A stretch of DNA of 64,000 nucleotides from assembly GCF_004114955.1 (NCBI RefSeq), contig NZ_CP030053.1, positions 7,094,887-7,158,886 on the forward strand, in the 5' to 3' direction. This DNA comes from Bradyrhizobium guangzhouense. GTDB lineage: Bacteria > Pseudomonadota > Alphaproteobacteria > Rhizobiales > Xanthobacteraceae. This document shows, piece after piece, positions 45,926-53,891 of the stretch. The translations under genes and the position numbers were made by a program. Position 1 is the stretch's first letter, and every line of letters begins with the position of its first letter. Under the pieces are notes generated by a model that did no database searches, had not been told where the DNA came from, and saw only the letters and a list, made by a program, of their open reading frames with translations.

Positions 45926-45942
45926 ACTTTGTATCGCAAAGT
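45926..45942. promoter_or_regulatory. Operator-like palindrome at the membrane-protein/regulator promoter
   Basis: ACTTTG-TATCG-CAAAGT, a perfect dyad matching the one at 44856-44872. Its right arm overlaps the -10 box of the minus-strand promoter by three bases, the classic position for repression. It also lies 130 bases before the divergent protease gene. Confidence 0.8.
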
Positions 45943-45967
45943 ATACCCCGCTGCAAAGCAAAGGCAA
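45940..45967 (-). promoter_or_regulatory. Putative promoter of the membrane protein-regulator-uppS operon
   Basis: On the minus strand, TTGCCT and TATACT are 16 bases apart. The TATACT box shares its last three bases with the palindrome. Transcription would start about 60 bases before the first ATG. Confidence 0.6.
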
Positions 45968-46071
45968 GCCGGAAAGTCGCGTGTTGGAGACCAGGCTCGC
46001 GCGGACAACTGCCGGTTGCGTCTGGGACGGCGGCCCGGCTAAGATGCGGCCAAAATGCCCGGGGGGAAGTC

Positions 46072-47325
46072 ATGTGGTTAAGGTCGTTCGTCGCTGCAGT
46101 TCTGCTGCAGGTGTGTCTCGTTGGAACAGCGCACGCGAAGGGACCATTTGGCACCGTCAATGTCGGCGGCTGGGTTGGCGGCGCCTTCAGCAACGACCAG
46201 ACCGGCGCCTTCTCCCATTGCGCCGCGACGGCGCCTTATGCGAACGGCGTCATCCTCGTCGTGAGCCAGAATGCCGCCGGCATTTGGTCGCTGGCCTTTG
46301 CAAGTCCCAACTATCACTTCAACAAGGACGAGAGCGCCGCGATCGACGTGACCTTTGACGGGCAGGAGCAGGCGAGGCTCTTCGCCACGGCGTTCCGGCC
46401 CGACATGCTGACGGCCGTCATGCCGCTTAATGTTGTGCGGACGTTTCAGAAGGCGAGCCTGATGGTGGCAACAGCCGGCCACGCCGTCCTGAACTTCGAC
46501 CTAAGGTCGACCGGGCCGGTGATCGCCGCGTTGGCCAATTGCGTGACCAAGGTGAAAGCCGACGGGCTCGACAAGGCCGGCGACTTCACCAAAAACGCGG
46601 CAAAGCCGGCAACCACGGCAGACAAGCAGGGTGGGCCGGCCGGCAAGTCCGGCAAAGGGACCAGGACGAGCGGCGGCTTTGGCACCGGCTTCGTGGTCAG
46701 CGCTGCCGGGCACATCGTCACCAACAACCACGTGATCGACGGTTGCAGCGAGCTCAAGGGCAATCTCACCGGCGAAGCCGCGATGGTATTGCGGGTCGTG
46801 TCTGCCGATGCAAACAACGACCTGGCCTTGTTGCAGCCGTCGTCGACGGCGACATTCAAGGACTTTGCCCGAATTCGCGACCGCTCCTTCCACTCCGGCG
46901 ATTCCGTCGTGGCGATCGGCTTTCCCTATCACGGCCTGCTGACGTCGGACTTCACCGTGACGACCGGGATCGTGAGCTCGCTCAGCGGCATGCGCAACGA
47001 TACGCGTTTCCTGCAAATCAGCGCACCGGTGCAGCCCGGCAATAGCGGCGGCCCGTTGTTCGACACCAGCGGCCAGATCGTGGGCGTGGTCACGGCGAAA
47101 CTCCCGGGATTGCGCATCGCCGCGCTGACCGGCGATATTCCCGAGAACATCAACTTCGCCATCAAGACCGGCGCGCTGCGCGACTTCCTGGACAATTCGG
47201 TGGTACCGTACCAGACCGCCGAGCCGAAGGGCGAGCTGAAGACTCCCGAGATCGCCGGCAACGCGCGGGCCTACACGATGCTGATCTCATGCAAGGGCAC
47301 CGAGCAGGTCGACGCGAAGAAGTAG
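46072..47325 (+). CDS. Secreted trypsin-like serine protease with novel N-terminal domain
   Basis: 417-residue protein with a signal peptide (SFVAAVLLQVCLVGTAHA). Residues about 24-180 form a domain I do not recognise (FGTVNVGGWVGGAFSNDQTGAFSHCAAT). A linker rich in Lys, Gly and Pro leads to an HtrA-type protease domain with His220 (NNHVID), Asp250 (NNDLALL) and Ser325 (QPGNSGGPLFD). No PDZ domain follows, unlike DegP. GGGGGGAAG precedes ATG 46072. Probably acts in the periplasm. It is divergent from the regulated operon. Confidence 0.9.
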   Translation: MWLRSFVAAVLLQVCLVGTAHAKGPFGTVNVGGWVGGAFSNDQTGAFSHCAATAPYANGVILVVSQNAAGIWSLAFASPNYHFNKDESAAIDVTFDGQEQARLFATAFRPDMLTAVMPLNVVRTFQKASLMVATAGHAVLNFDLRSTGPVIAALANCVTKVKADGLDKAGDFTKNAAKPATTADKQGGPAGKSGKGTRTSGGFGTGFVVSAAGHIVTNNHVIDGCSELKGNLTGEAAMVLRVVSADANNDLALLQPSSTATFKDFARIRDRSFHSGDSVVAIGFPYHGLLTSDFTVTTGIVSSLSGMRNDTRFLQISAPVQPGNSGGPLFDTSGQIVGVVTAKLPGLRIAALTGDIPENINFAIKTGALRDFLDNSVVPYQTAEPKGELKTPEIAGNARAYTMLISCKGTEQVDAKK

Positions 47326-47360
47326 TCGTCGGACGAGACATGTTTCCGACTTGGCTACCG

Positions 47361-47465
47361 CTGTCATTCCCCGCGAAAGCGGGGAATCCAGTACGCCGCG
47401 GCTTCTCGATTCAGGCAATCCCGTCTCGGATTACTGGATCGCCCGGTCAAGCCGGGCGATGACAC
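47361..47465. repeat. Inverted repeat, GTCATTCCCCGCG family
   Basis: Begins CTGTCATTCCCCGCGAAAGC and ends CCGGGCGATGACACC, with GTACGCCGCGGCTTCTCG inside as in the copy at 13644. It separates the convergent protease and DUF899 genes. Confidence 0.85.
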
Positions 47466-47491
47466 CTTTAATGCCGACCGAGCACGCCCCC

Positions 47492-48226
47492 TCATCCGTG
47501 GCAGCAGCCGCCCTTTGCCTGCGGCTCGTACTGGTCGCGCAGGCGGACCCAGTCCATCGGATAGGGCAATCCCTCCTCGTGACGCCCGAGCGGAGTGAGG
47601 TCGAGATATTGGTAAGCCGTGTTCATCATGTCGAGGCCGCGGGCGAAGCAGGAATAGGTGTGAAAGATCTCGCCGGCCTCGTTGCGGAAGAACACGCTGA
47701 TGCCGGGCAGCTCCGGGCCATAGAACGGCGTGGTGCCGAAATTGTACTTCGGCACGCCCTGGTCGATCTGCTCGCGCGTGAACGAGACCTCGTAATCGTA
47801 GTTGAAGTCGTTGTTGCCCGAAGAGACCCAGTCAAAAGTCCAGCCCATGCGCTTTTTGAACGCCTCGAGTTTGGCGCTAGGTGCCAGCGAGATCGCGACC
47901 ATGGTGGTGTCGCGCGCCGCCAGATGCGGCACCATGCGCTCGAAGCCGTCGGCCCAGAACGAGCAGCTCTTGCAAGCGGCTTCCCAGTCCGGCGCGAACA
48001 TCACGTGCTGGACCACGAGCTGCGGACGCCCCTTGAAGAGATCACCAAGCGTCACCTGGCCCTTCGGCCCGTCGAATACGTAGGCCTTGTCGACCTTCAC
48101 CCAGGGCAAGGCGCGGCGTGCTTCGGCGAGGCGCTCGCGGGCCTGCGAGAGCGCTTTCTCATGCGCCAGATGAGCTTTGCGAGCGGCGACCCATTGCTCG
48201 CGCGAGACGATCTGATGTTGCTGCAT
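47492..48226 (-). CDS. DUF899 family thioredoxin-like protein
   Basis: 244-residue cytoplasmic protein of the DUF899 family, related to AhpC/TSA and thioredoxin folds: REQWVAARKAHLAHEKALSQARERLAEARRALPWVKVDKAYVFDGPKGQVTLGDLFKGRPQLVVQHVMFAP, the CKSCSFWADGF dithiol motif and GISVFFRNEAGEIFHTYSCFARGLD. It is probably a redox protein of unknown substrate. Last gene of an ArsR-SRPBCC-DUF899 operon, a combination common in rhizobia. Confidence 0.9.
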   Translation of the reverse strand: MQQHQIVSREQWVAARKAHLAHEKALSQARERLAEARRALPWVKVDKAYVFDGPKGQVTLGDLFKGRPQLVVQHVMFAPDWEAACKSCSFWADGFERMVPHLAARDTTMVAISLAPSAKLEAFKKRMGWTFDWVSSGNNDFNYDYEVSFTREQIDQGVPKYNFGTTPFYGPELPGISVFFRNEAGEIFHTYSCFARGLDMMNTAYQYLDLTPLGRHEEGLPYPMDWVRLRDQYEPQAKGGCCHG

Positions 48227-48247
48227 AATATCCTCCTCTGACAGGGA

Positions 48248-48715
48248 TCAGGCGACGAAGCTGTCGAGCTTCTCGAAGAACGAAGTCCAGCCGCGCTGGT
48301 GGTTGTCGCGCGCGGTATCGTCGAAGAACTGGGCGTGATGGAAGATCATCAGCGTGCCGGCGCTGTCGGGCTTCAACGTGATCGTCACCAGCGATTCGCG
48401 CTCCGGCGTCGAATGCCAGGCCCAGGTGAAAACCAACCGCTCGTTCGGCACGACCTCGCGATAGATGCCTCTGGCTTCGAAATACTCGCCGTCGTCACGT
48501 GTGAAGGAGATCCGGTAGCGGCCACCGCTGCGAACGTCGAGCTCGGCGTTCAGCGTCGCCGGCTTCATGTTCGGCGGCCCGAACCACTGCATCAGCTGCG
48601 CGGCTTGCGTCCAGGCGGCGAAGACTTTTTCCGGCCGCGCGCGGAGCCGGCGCGTGAGCGTGAGGCTTGGACCTTCGGTTGCGCGTTGGGCGGCGCCGGC
48701 GACTGCATTGGCCAT
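48248..48715 (-). CDS. SRPBCC (AHSA1-like) domain protein
   Basis: 155-residue START-like protein of the AHSA1/activator-of-Hsp90-like family: LTLTRRLRARPEKVFAAWTQAAQLMQWFGPPNM, GGRYRISFTRDDGEYFEARGIYREVVPNERLVFTWAW and RGWTSFFEKLDSFV. These proteins bind hydrophobic ligands; none is known here. It overlaps the ArsR gene by 124 bases in another frame and precedes the DUF899 gene by 21 bases. Confidence 0.9.
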   Translation of the reverse strand: MANAVAGAAQRATEGPSLTLTRRLRARPEKVFAAWTQAAQLMQWFGPPNMKPATLNAELDVRSGGRYRISFTRDDGEYFEARGIYREVVPNERLVFTWAWHSTPERESLVTITLKPDSAGTLMIFHHAQFFDDTARDNHQRGWTSFFEKLDSFVA

Positions 48716-49044
48716 GGTTTGTCCTCCACAAAGGCGGAAAGGCGGTCGAAACTCTCGGACCAGAATTGTGCGTAGCGATTGAGCCAGTTCATCGCCTGCT
48801 CCATCGGCTGCGCTGTGAGCCGGCAGGACACGGTGCGCCCGGTCTTCTCGCGCAGGATCAGGCCCGCATCCGTGAGCACGTCGAGATGCTTCATGATCGC
48901 CGGCAGCGAGATCTGGAACGGTGCCGCCAGCTCGCTCACCGACAAATGATCGTTCTCGACGAGCCGCGCCAGCAACGCCCGTCGCGTCGGATCGGACAGC
49001 GCCGCAAAAGTGCGATCGAGCGTCTCATCTTGATACTTAACCAT
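48592..49044 (-). CDS. ArsR family transcriptional regulator (SdpR-like)
   Basis: 150-residue regulator: TFAALSDPTRRALLARLVENDHLSVSELAAPFQISLPAIMKHLDVLTDAGLILREKTGRTVSCRLTAQPMEQAMNWLNRY. No metal-site cysteines, as in the autorepressor group paired with SRPBCC genes. The domain ends near residue 112; the last 38 residues (Pro/Arg/Ser/Lys-rich) are encoded inside the SRPBCC gene and look like an overprinted tail. The ATG is inside a 24-bp dyad and just after a strong promoter. Confidence 0.9.
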   Translation of the reverse strand: MVKYQDETLDRTFAALSDPTRRALLARLVENDHLSVSELAAPFQISLPAIMKHLDVLTDAGLILREKTGRTVSCRLTAQPMEQAMNWLNRYAQFWSESFDRLSAFVEDKPWPMQSPAPPNAQPKVQASRSRAGSARGRKKSSPPGRKPRS

Positions 49045-49056
49045 ACGGTTTAGTAT
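49033..49056. promoter_or_regulatory. Operator-like dyad at the arsR-type gene start
   Basis: ATACTTAACC (49033-49042) and GGTTTAGTAT (49047-49056) match as an inverted repeat at 9 of 10 positions, around ATAC. The dyad spans from the -10 box to just past the start codon, so binding would block transcription: a probable autoregulatory site. Confidence 0.75.
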
Positions 49057-49079
49057 ATGCGCAGATGCGTTGCTGTCAA
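49052..49079 (-). promoter_or_regulatory. Sigma-70 promoter of the arsR-SRPBCC-DUF899 operon
   Basis: On the minus strand, a consensus TTGACA and TATACT lie 16 bases apart. The start site would fall at about 49045, next to the ATG at 49044, so the message should be leaderless or nearly so. No ribosome site is present, which agrees. Confidence 0.75.
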
Positions 49080-49094
49080 CGGGGAACCGCGCAA

Positions 49095-49121
49095 GAAAAA
49101 GCCCCGCCTTTCGGCGGGGCT
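49095..49121 (-). terminator. Rho-independent terminator of the Bug-type gene
   Basis: On the minus strand, AGCCCCGCC / GGCGGGGCT arms with a GAAA loop run into TTTTTC. It lies 26 bases after the stop of the binding-protein gene and insulates the arsR promoter. Confidence 0.95.
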
Positions 49122-49146
49122 TCATTCGCAGTCAATCGCAAGATCG

Positions 49147-50121
49147 CTATTCGACCTTGAGGCCGGCGAACTCGACGACCCTCTTCCACTTGGCGGTCTC
49201 GGTCTCGATGTCCTTGCCGAACGCCTCCGGCGTCTCCACCAGCGGATCGCCGCCGAGCTCAACCAGACGCTTGGTCATCTCGGGCTCCTTCATGAGCGTG
49301 TTGATCTCGTTGTTGAGCTTGGCGATCAGGTCCTTGGGCATGTTCTTCGGTGCGCCCATGCCGAACAGCGCGCTCGCCTCGTAATCCTTCACGGTCTCGC
49401 CGATCGTGGGCACATCAGGCAATTGCGGCGAGCGCTGCGCCGTAGTGACGCCGAGCGCACGCAGCGAGCCGGAGCGGATGTGCTGGATGATCGAGGGCAT
49501 GTTGTCGAAGATCACCTGCACCTGGCCGCCGAGCATGTCGGTGATCGCGGGCGCGGCGCCGCGATAGGGCACGTGCTGCATCTTGCAGCCGGTCATCGCC
49601 ATGAACATCTCGCCGGACAGATGCACCGAGGTCCCGTTGCCGGACGAAGCCATGTTCACCTTGCCGGGATTGGCCTTCACATAGTCGATGAACTCGGCGA
49701 CTGATTTGGCCGGGACGTCCTTGTTGACGGTCATCACGTTCGGCACGCGCTGGAATGCGGCGATCGGCGCGATGTCACGAATGAAGTTGAACTTGAGATT
49801 GGCGTAGAGCGTCGCATTGATGTAGTTCGCCGGATTGACCAGCAGCACCGTGTAGCCGTCGGGCTCGGCGTTCACGACGGATTCTGTTCCGATATTGTTG
49901 CCGGCGCCCGGCTTGTTCTCGACCACGAATTGCTGGCCGAGCCGTTCCGACAACCGCTGGCCGATCAGCCGCGCCAGAATGTCGGTGGCGCCGCCGGGCG
50001 GATAGCCCACCACGAACTTCACCGGCCGGGACGGATAATCCGCTGCAAAAGCCTTCGACAGCGGGCCGGCTGCAAGCGGAGTCGCGGCGAGCAGGCCCAG
50101 CGCGGTACGGCGAGTGATCAT
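49147..50121 (-). CDS. Tripartite tricarboxylate transporter-type (Bug) substrate-binding protein
   Basis: 324-residue periplasmic protein of the Bug/TctC family. A Tat-like signal (ITRRTALGLLAATPLAAGPLSKAFA) leads to DYPSRPVKFVVGYPPGGATDILARLIGQRLSERLGQQFVVENKPGAGNNIGTESV, the standard Bug start; later VPYRGAAPAITDMLGGQVQVIFDN is also diagnostic. No TctA/TctB membrane genes are nearby, as is common for Bug proteins. The ATG at 50121 is chosen; the frame is open upstream. Ligand (a carboxylate) unknown. Confidence 0.92.
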   Translation of the reverse strand: MITRRTALGLLAATPLAAGPLSKAFAADYPSRPVKFVVGYPPGGATDILARLIGQRLSERLGQQFVVENKPGAGNNIGTESVVNAEPDGYTVLLVNPANYINATLYANLKFNFIRDIAPIAAFQRVPNVMTVNKDVPAKSVAEFIDYVKANPGKVNMASSGNGTSVHLSGEMFMAMTGCKMQHVPYRGAAPAITDMLGGQVQVIFDNMPSIIQHIRSGSLRALGVTTAQRSPQLPDVPTIGETVKDYEASALFGMGAPKNMPKDLIAKLNNEINTLMKEPEMTKRLVELGGDPLVETPEAFGKDIETETAKWKRVVEFAGLKVE

Positions 50122-50245
50122 CTCAAGGGTTCTCCCAGTGTTGTTCTTGAAAGCCTGATGTCTTGAAATCGGCGTCAGCGGCGTTGTAACAAAGCCCATC
50201 TGCTGCGGAAAGTACGCAAGATCCGTGGTGACGAAAGGATAAGGC

Positions 50246-50656
50246 ATGGCGATAAAGGTTCAGGCCCTCGATCATCTCGTCATCAACGTTGCCGACGTCG
50301 CTGTCACCACCGAGTGGTATCGCAATATCCTCGGCATGGAAGTCAAGGTGTTCGACCCCGGTGGCGGCAAAGCGCCGCGGACCTCGCTTCACTTTGGTCA
50401 GCAGAAGATCAACGTCCGGCCGCGCGACGCCGACAAGGTGGCGTGGTTCACCGCCGACCACGTGACCGCCGGGAGCGAGGATCTGTGCTTCCTCACCTCC
50501 TCAACGCCCGACGAGGTGGTAGCGCATCTGCGGGCCCATGGCATCGCGATCGAGGAAGGCCCTGCTCCAAAGCAGGGCGCCCGCGGCACGCTGCGCTCGG
50601 TCTATTGCCGGGATCCGGATGGCAGCCTGATCGAGATTTCGTCGTACGGGGATTGA
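50246..50656 (+). CDS. VOC family (glyoxalase-like) protein
   Basis: 136-residue metal-dependent enzyme-like protein of the vicinal oxygen chelate superfamily: VQALDHLVINVADVAVTTEWYRNILGMEV with His10, TSLHFGQQKINVRP and the ending RSVYCRDPDGSLIEISSYGD with the metal-ligand Glu. The family includes glyoxalases, dioxygenases and fosfomycin-resistance proteins; which applies here is unknown. It is divergent from the Bug gene and 93 bases before the acyl-CoA ligase. Confidence 0.9.
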   Translation: MAIKVQALDHLVINVADVAVTTEWYRNILGMEVKVFDPGGGKAPRTSLHFGQQKINVRPRDADKVAWFTADHVTAGSEDLCFLTSSTPDEVVAHLRAHGIAIEEGPAPKQGARGTLRSVYCRDPDGSLIEISSYGD

Positions 50657-50749
50657 CGCCTCCATTTGCGCCCCAGGCCGTCCGATGGCAGGAAGACGCA
50701 ATCATCCATAAGCGGCCGCCATCAAGATGCGGACTGCACGGGAGGACGC

Positions 50750-52330
50750 ATGGCTATCCAACACACCGCCACCGGTATCGTGAGCCCGTTCGACGGGCTC
50801 GACGTGCCCTGGCTGCTGAGAATGCGCGCCGAGGTGCGGCGTGACCATCCGTTCCTGATCTGGGCGCCGTTCGATGCGCCGGCGCGACACTGGAGCTATG
50901 GCGAGTTTCACGAGCGGGTCGGCGCGCTTGCGGCGGGGCTCGCGAAGCGGGGCGTGAAGCCGGGCGAGTACGTGCTCATTCACCTGGACAATTGCATCGA
51001 GGCGCTGCTGGCCTGGTTTGCCTGCGTCGAACTCGGGGCCATTGCCGTCACCACCAACACGCGCTCGGCACCGGCGGAGATGGCGTATTTCGCCGATCAT
51101 TGCGGTGCGGTCGCCGCGATCACGCAACCGGCCTATGCGGAAGTCGTCGCGCAGAACTGCCGCAACCTCGGCTGGATGGCGGTGACATCGCACGACGCGG
51201 GCGCTGTGCCGACGCAGGCTGTCTCGCGCGGCGATCGCTTTGAGTCGCTTTTCGCGGACAGCGCCGACCGTCCCAGGCGCGCGACCGATCCGCTCGCGCC
51301 ATGCAGCGTGCAGTACACCTCGGGCACGACGTCGCGGCCGAAGGCCGTGCTGTGGACCCACGCCAATGCGCTGTGGGGCGCCAAGATCAATGCTGCGCAT
51401 GAGGACCTTCACGCCAGCGACGTGCACCAGACCTATCTGCCGCTGTTCCACACCAATGCGCTGGCCTATTCCATGCTGGCGACACTGTGGGTCGGGGCCA
51501 CTTGCGTGATCCAGCCGCGCTTCTCCGCAAGCCGGTTCTGGAAGGTTGCGCGCGAGCATGGCTCGACCTGGACCTCGACCATTCCGTTCTGCATGAAGGC
51601 GCTGCTCGAGCAGGAGATCCCGAGAGACCACAAATTCCGCCTCTGGGGCACGGCGGTGAACGAGCCACCGCCGTTTGCCGCCTTCGGCGTCAAGATCATC
51701 GGCTGGTGGGGCATGACCGAGACCGTCACCCACGGCATCATCGGCGAGGTCGACCAGCCCAATATCCCGATGTCGATCGGCCGTGCCGCAGGCGAATATC
51801 GGATCCGCATCAGCGACGATGACGGACGGCCGACCGAAATCGGCGACACCGGCAATCTCGCAATCAAGGGCATCCCCGGCCTGTCGCTGTTCGCCGAATA
51901 TCTGCACAACGAGAAGGCGACGCGCGAGAGCTTTGACCAGCACGGCTTCTTCCTCACTGGCGATCGCGTGACGCGGCTGGAGAGCGGCTTCATCAAGTTC
52001 GGCGACCGCGCCAAGGATATGCTGAAGGTCGGCGGCGAGAACGTTGCGGCCTCCGAGATCGAGCAGGTCATCGCAATTGTATCAGGCGTGCGCGAGGCCG
52101 CGGTGGTGGCGAAGAAGCATCCGATGCTGGACGAGGTACCTGTCGTCTTCATCATCCCGCATGGCGGCGTCGCGGGTGCGCCGCCGGATCTGCAGGACCG
52201 CGTGATGGCGGCCTGCCGCAACGGCCTTGCCGATTTCAAGGTGCCGCGCGAGATCAGGCTCGTCGACGACATGCCGCGCTCGACCCTGGAGAAGGTCGCG
52301 AAGGCTGAATTGCGGAAGATGGTGGGATGA
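50750..52330 (+). CDS. AMP-dependent acyl-CoA ligase / synthetase
   Basis: 526-residue adenylate-forming enzyme that activates a carboxylic acid to an acyl-CoA. Motifs: VQYTSGTTSRPKAVLWTH (P-loop), GWWGMTETVTHG, FLTGDRV, FGDRAKDMLKVGGENVAASEIE and the C-terminal catalytic lysine in RSTLEKVAK. The group resembles crotonobetaine/carnitine- or medium-chain-type CoA ligases, but the substrate is not determined. GGAGGA precedes ATG 50750. The preceding VOC gene may be co-transcribed. Confidence 0.93.
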   Translation: MAIQHTATGIVSPFDGLDVPWLLRMRAEVRRDHPFLIWAPFDAPARHWSYGEFHERVGALAAGLAKRGVKPGEYVLIHLDNCIEALLAWFACVELGAIAVTTNTRSAPAEMAYFADHCGAVAAITQPAYAEVVAQNCRNLGWMAVTSHDAGAVPTQAVSRGDRFESLFADSADRPRRATDPLAPCSVQYTSGTTSRPKAVLWTHANALWGAKINAAHEDLHASDVHQTYLPLFHTNALAYSMLATLWVGATCVIQPRFSASRFWKVAREHGSTWTSTIPFCMKALLEQEIPRDHKFRLWGTAVNEPPPFAAFGVKIIGWWGMTETVTHGIIGEVDQPNIPMSIGRAAGEYRIRISDDDGRPTEIGDTGNLAIKGIPGLSLFAEYLHNEKATRESFDQHGFFLTGDRVTRLESGFIKFGDRAKDMLKVGGENVAASEIEQVIAIVSGVREAAVVAKKHPMLDEVPVVFIIPHGGVAGAPPDLQDRVMAACRNGLADFKVPREIRLVDDMPRSTLEKVAKAELRKMVG

Positions 52331-52333
52331 GTT

Positions 52334-52426
52334 CGTAGGGTGGATTCGCCGAAGGCGTAACCCACCATGCTTCAGCGAATGCCGAACGAAGTTGGTGGAT
52401 TACGCCTTCGGCGAATCCACCCTACG
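52334..52426. repeat. Inverted repeat, GTAGGGTGG family
   Basis: CGTAGGGTGGATTCGCCGAA at the left is an exact mirror of the right end TTCGGCGAATCCACCCTACG; a smaller dyad lies inside. It separates the convergent ligase and HD-GYP genes. Confidence 0.92.
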
Positions 52427-52435
52427 GCATCTCGC

Positions 52436-53530
52436 CTAGAACGATCCCAGCGCCACCGGGCGGAACGCCTGCAGCAATTGCTGGTCGAGCTTGCCGCCCA
52501 TGCCTTCCATCATCGCGAACGCGCGGGAGTGCGTGAACGGCATGCGGTAGGCACGCTTCTCGACGAGCGCTGCGTAGATGTCGACGATCGTCGTCAGGCG
52601 CACGATGTCGCTGATCTGGTTCGACGACAGGCCGTTCGGATAGCCGCTTCCGTCGAGGAATTCGTGGTGATGCAGCACGACGTCGAGCATCTCCGGCGGA
52701 AAGCCGCCCTGGGCTGCGAGCGCATCATAACCGCGGCGGGGATGCTCGCGGACTTCGGCCATCTCCTCGTCGGTGAGCTTGCCCGCCTTGTCGAGCAGCG
52801 CGGACGGAACGAAGGCCTTGCCGACATCGTGCAGCAGCGCCGCGCGCGTCAGGCGACGCTGGTCGTCCTCGCGCATGCCGAGGTGCTGGGCGAAGGACAC
52901 CGCAAAGCCGGTGACGAAGAGGCAGTGCCTGTAGCTGCCGACATGGTGGCAGCCGACGGTGGTGAGCCATTCGCGCAGCGAGGAGTGCTTGATCGCCTTC
53001 AGGATCTTGTTCTCGGCGGCGATGACGTCGTCGAAGGTCAGGGGCACGCCGAGCGGCAGCTTCTCGAACATCTTCTTCAGCACCGCATGCGCCGCCTCGA
53101 CGCCGCGGTTGAGCGTCTTGCCGCGATCGGTTGCGTCATAGGTCGCGGTGTCCGGAAACGCGGCGCGGATGCGCTGCAGGATCGCCTCGGCCTGCAGCGG
53201 CCGCGAGATCGTGTCGGTGGCCCCCAGCGCCCATGCCTGCATGGTGCCGTGATGCAGCGCATCGGCCAGCACGAACAACCGCGGCATGGAACGATAGGCC
53301 TCGCCGCGCAGCTTGTTGCGCACGCGCTGCACGCTTTCGGGCGAGCGGAGGTTGATGTCGACGACGAGGCCGGAAAGATCGCGCGAGGGCTGCTCGGGAA
53401 TCCCCTGCGTGGTCACCGTCGAGACCTCGCCGACCGCCTTCAGGATGCCGGCGAGCTCGGTGCTCGCGTCGCTGCGGTCGGAGGCAAGCAGAAGCCGGCG
53501 TTTGTTGGCGGATTTGGCTGGCGCGTTCAT
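52436..53530 (-). CDS. HD-GYP domain protein (probable cyclic-di-GMP phosphodiesterase)
   Basis: 364-residue protein: an N-terminal receiver-like domain (residues about 10-125; LVVDINLRSPESVQRV) that has no clear acidic phosphorylation pocket, then an HD-GYP domain with ALLHDVGKAFVP (HD) and LHHHEFLDGSGYPNGL (HHExxDGxGYP). This degrades c-di-GMP in RpfG-like proteins. The degenerate receiver suggests control by protein contact rather than phosphorylation. Adds to the c-di-GMP genes at 31-37 kb. Confidence 0.92.
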   Translation of the reverse strand: MNAPAKSANKRRLLLASDRSDASTELAGILKAVGEVSTVTTQGIPEQPSRDLSGLVVDINLRSPESVQRVRNKLRGEAYRSMPRLFVLADALHHGTMQAWALGATDTISRPLQAEAILQRIRAAFPDTATYDATDRGKTLNRGVEAAHAVLKKMFEKLPLGVPLTFDDVIAAENKILKAIKHSSLREWLTTVGCHHVGSYRHCLFVTGFAVSFAQHLGMREDDQRRLTRAALLHDVGKAFVPSALLDKAGKLTDEEMAEVREHPRRGYDALAAQGGFPPEMLDVVLHHHEFLDGSGYPNGLSSNQISDIVRLTTIVDIYAALVEKRAYRMPFTHSRAFAMMEGMGGKLDQQLLQAFRPVALGSF

Positions 53531-53663
53531 GGCTTCCCCAAAAGCACGGGAGTGTATTCGGCGTCAGCCTAAGCCGGATCAGGTTCTCCGGCCCTTAAGA
53601 GGGGTGCTCAACGGAACCTTCCCGAGTTGCACGCAATTTTACGGATCGGGGTTCCCACCGGAG

Positions 53664-53688
53664 GCGAAAACAACCCCATGCACAGTAG
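53664..53688. repeat. 25-bp dispersed element, copy 2
   Basis: Identical over 25 bases to 13522-13546 and in the same orientation. Here too a GTCAT-type repeat follows, 53 bases on. Confidence 0.85.
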
Positions 53689-53740
53689 AACGGTCATTGA
53701 TGGATAAGGGAAATTTTGGGTGCTGGCGCCCCACCCTCCG

Positions 53741-53809
53741 CCGTCATCGCCCGCGAAGGCGGGCGAGGCCGCGGCGTACTGGATGCCCCGCCTTCGCGGG
53801 GCATGACAG
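53741..53809. repeat. Short GTCAT...ATGAC inverted repeat
   Basis: CCGTCATCGCCCGCGAAGGC at the left pairs with GCCTTCGCGGGGCATGACAG at the right. Related to the repeats at 13644 and 47361 but shorter. Confidence 0.75.
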
Positions 53810-53891
53810 CGTGGTTGTGGAAACGACTTCCAAAACAAATCCGCCGGAGGTTGCCCTCCGGCGGATTGTCTTATGCAGCCTGCGACCAGCC

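Larger units (their letters stand above)
53531..53891. other. Intergenic region, 361 bases
   Basis: Lies between the HD-GYP start and the IorB stop, both minus strand. It holds the second copy of the 25-bp element (53664-53688) and a GTCAT...ATGAC repeat (53741-53809). A TTGCCCTCCGGCGGA stem near 53840-53870 could end iorB transcription. No gene is seen. Confidence 0.55.
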
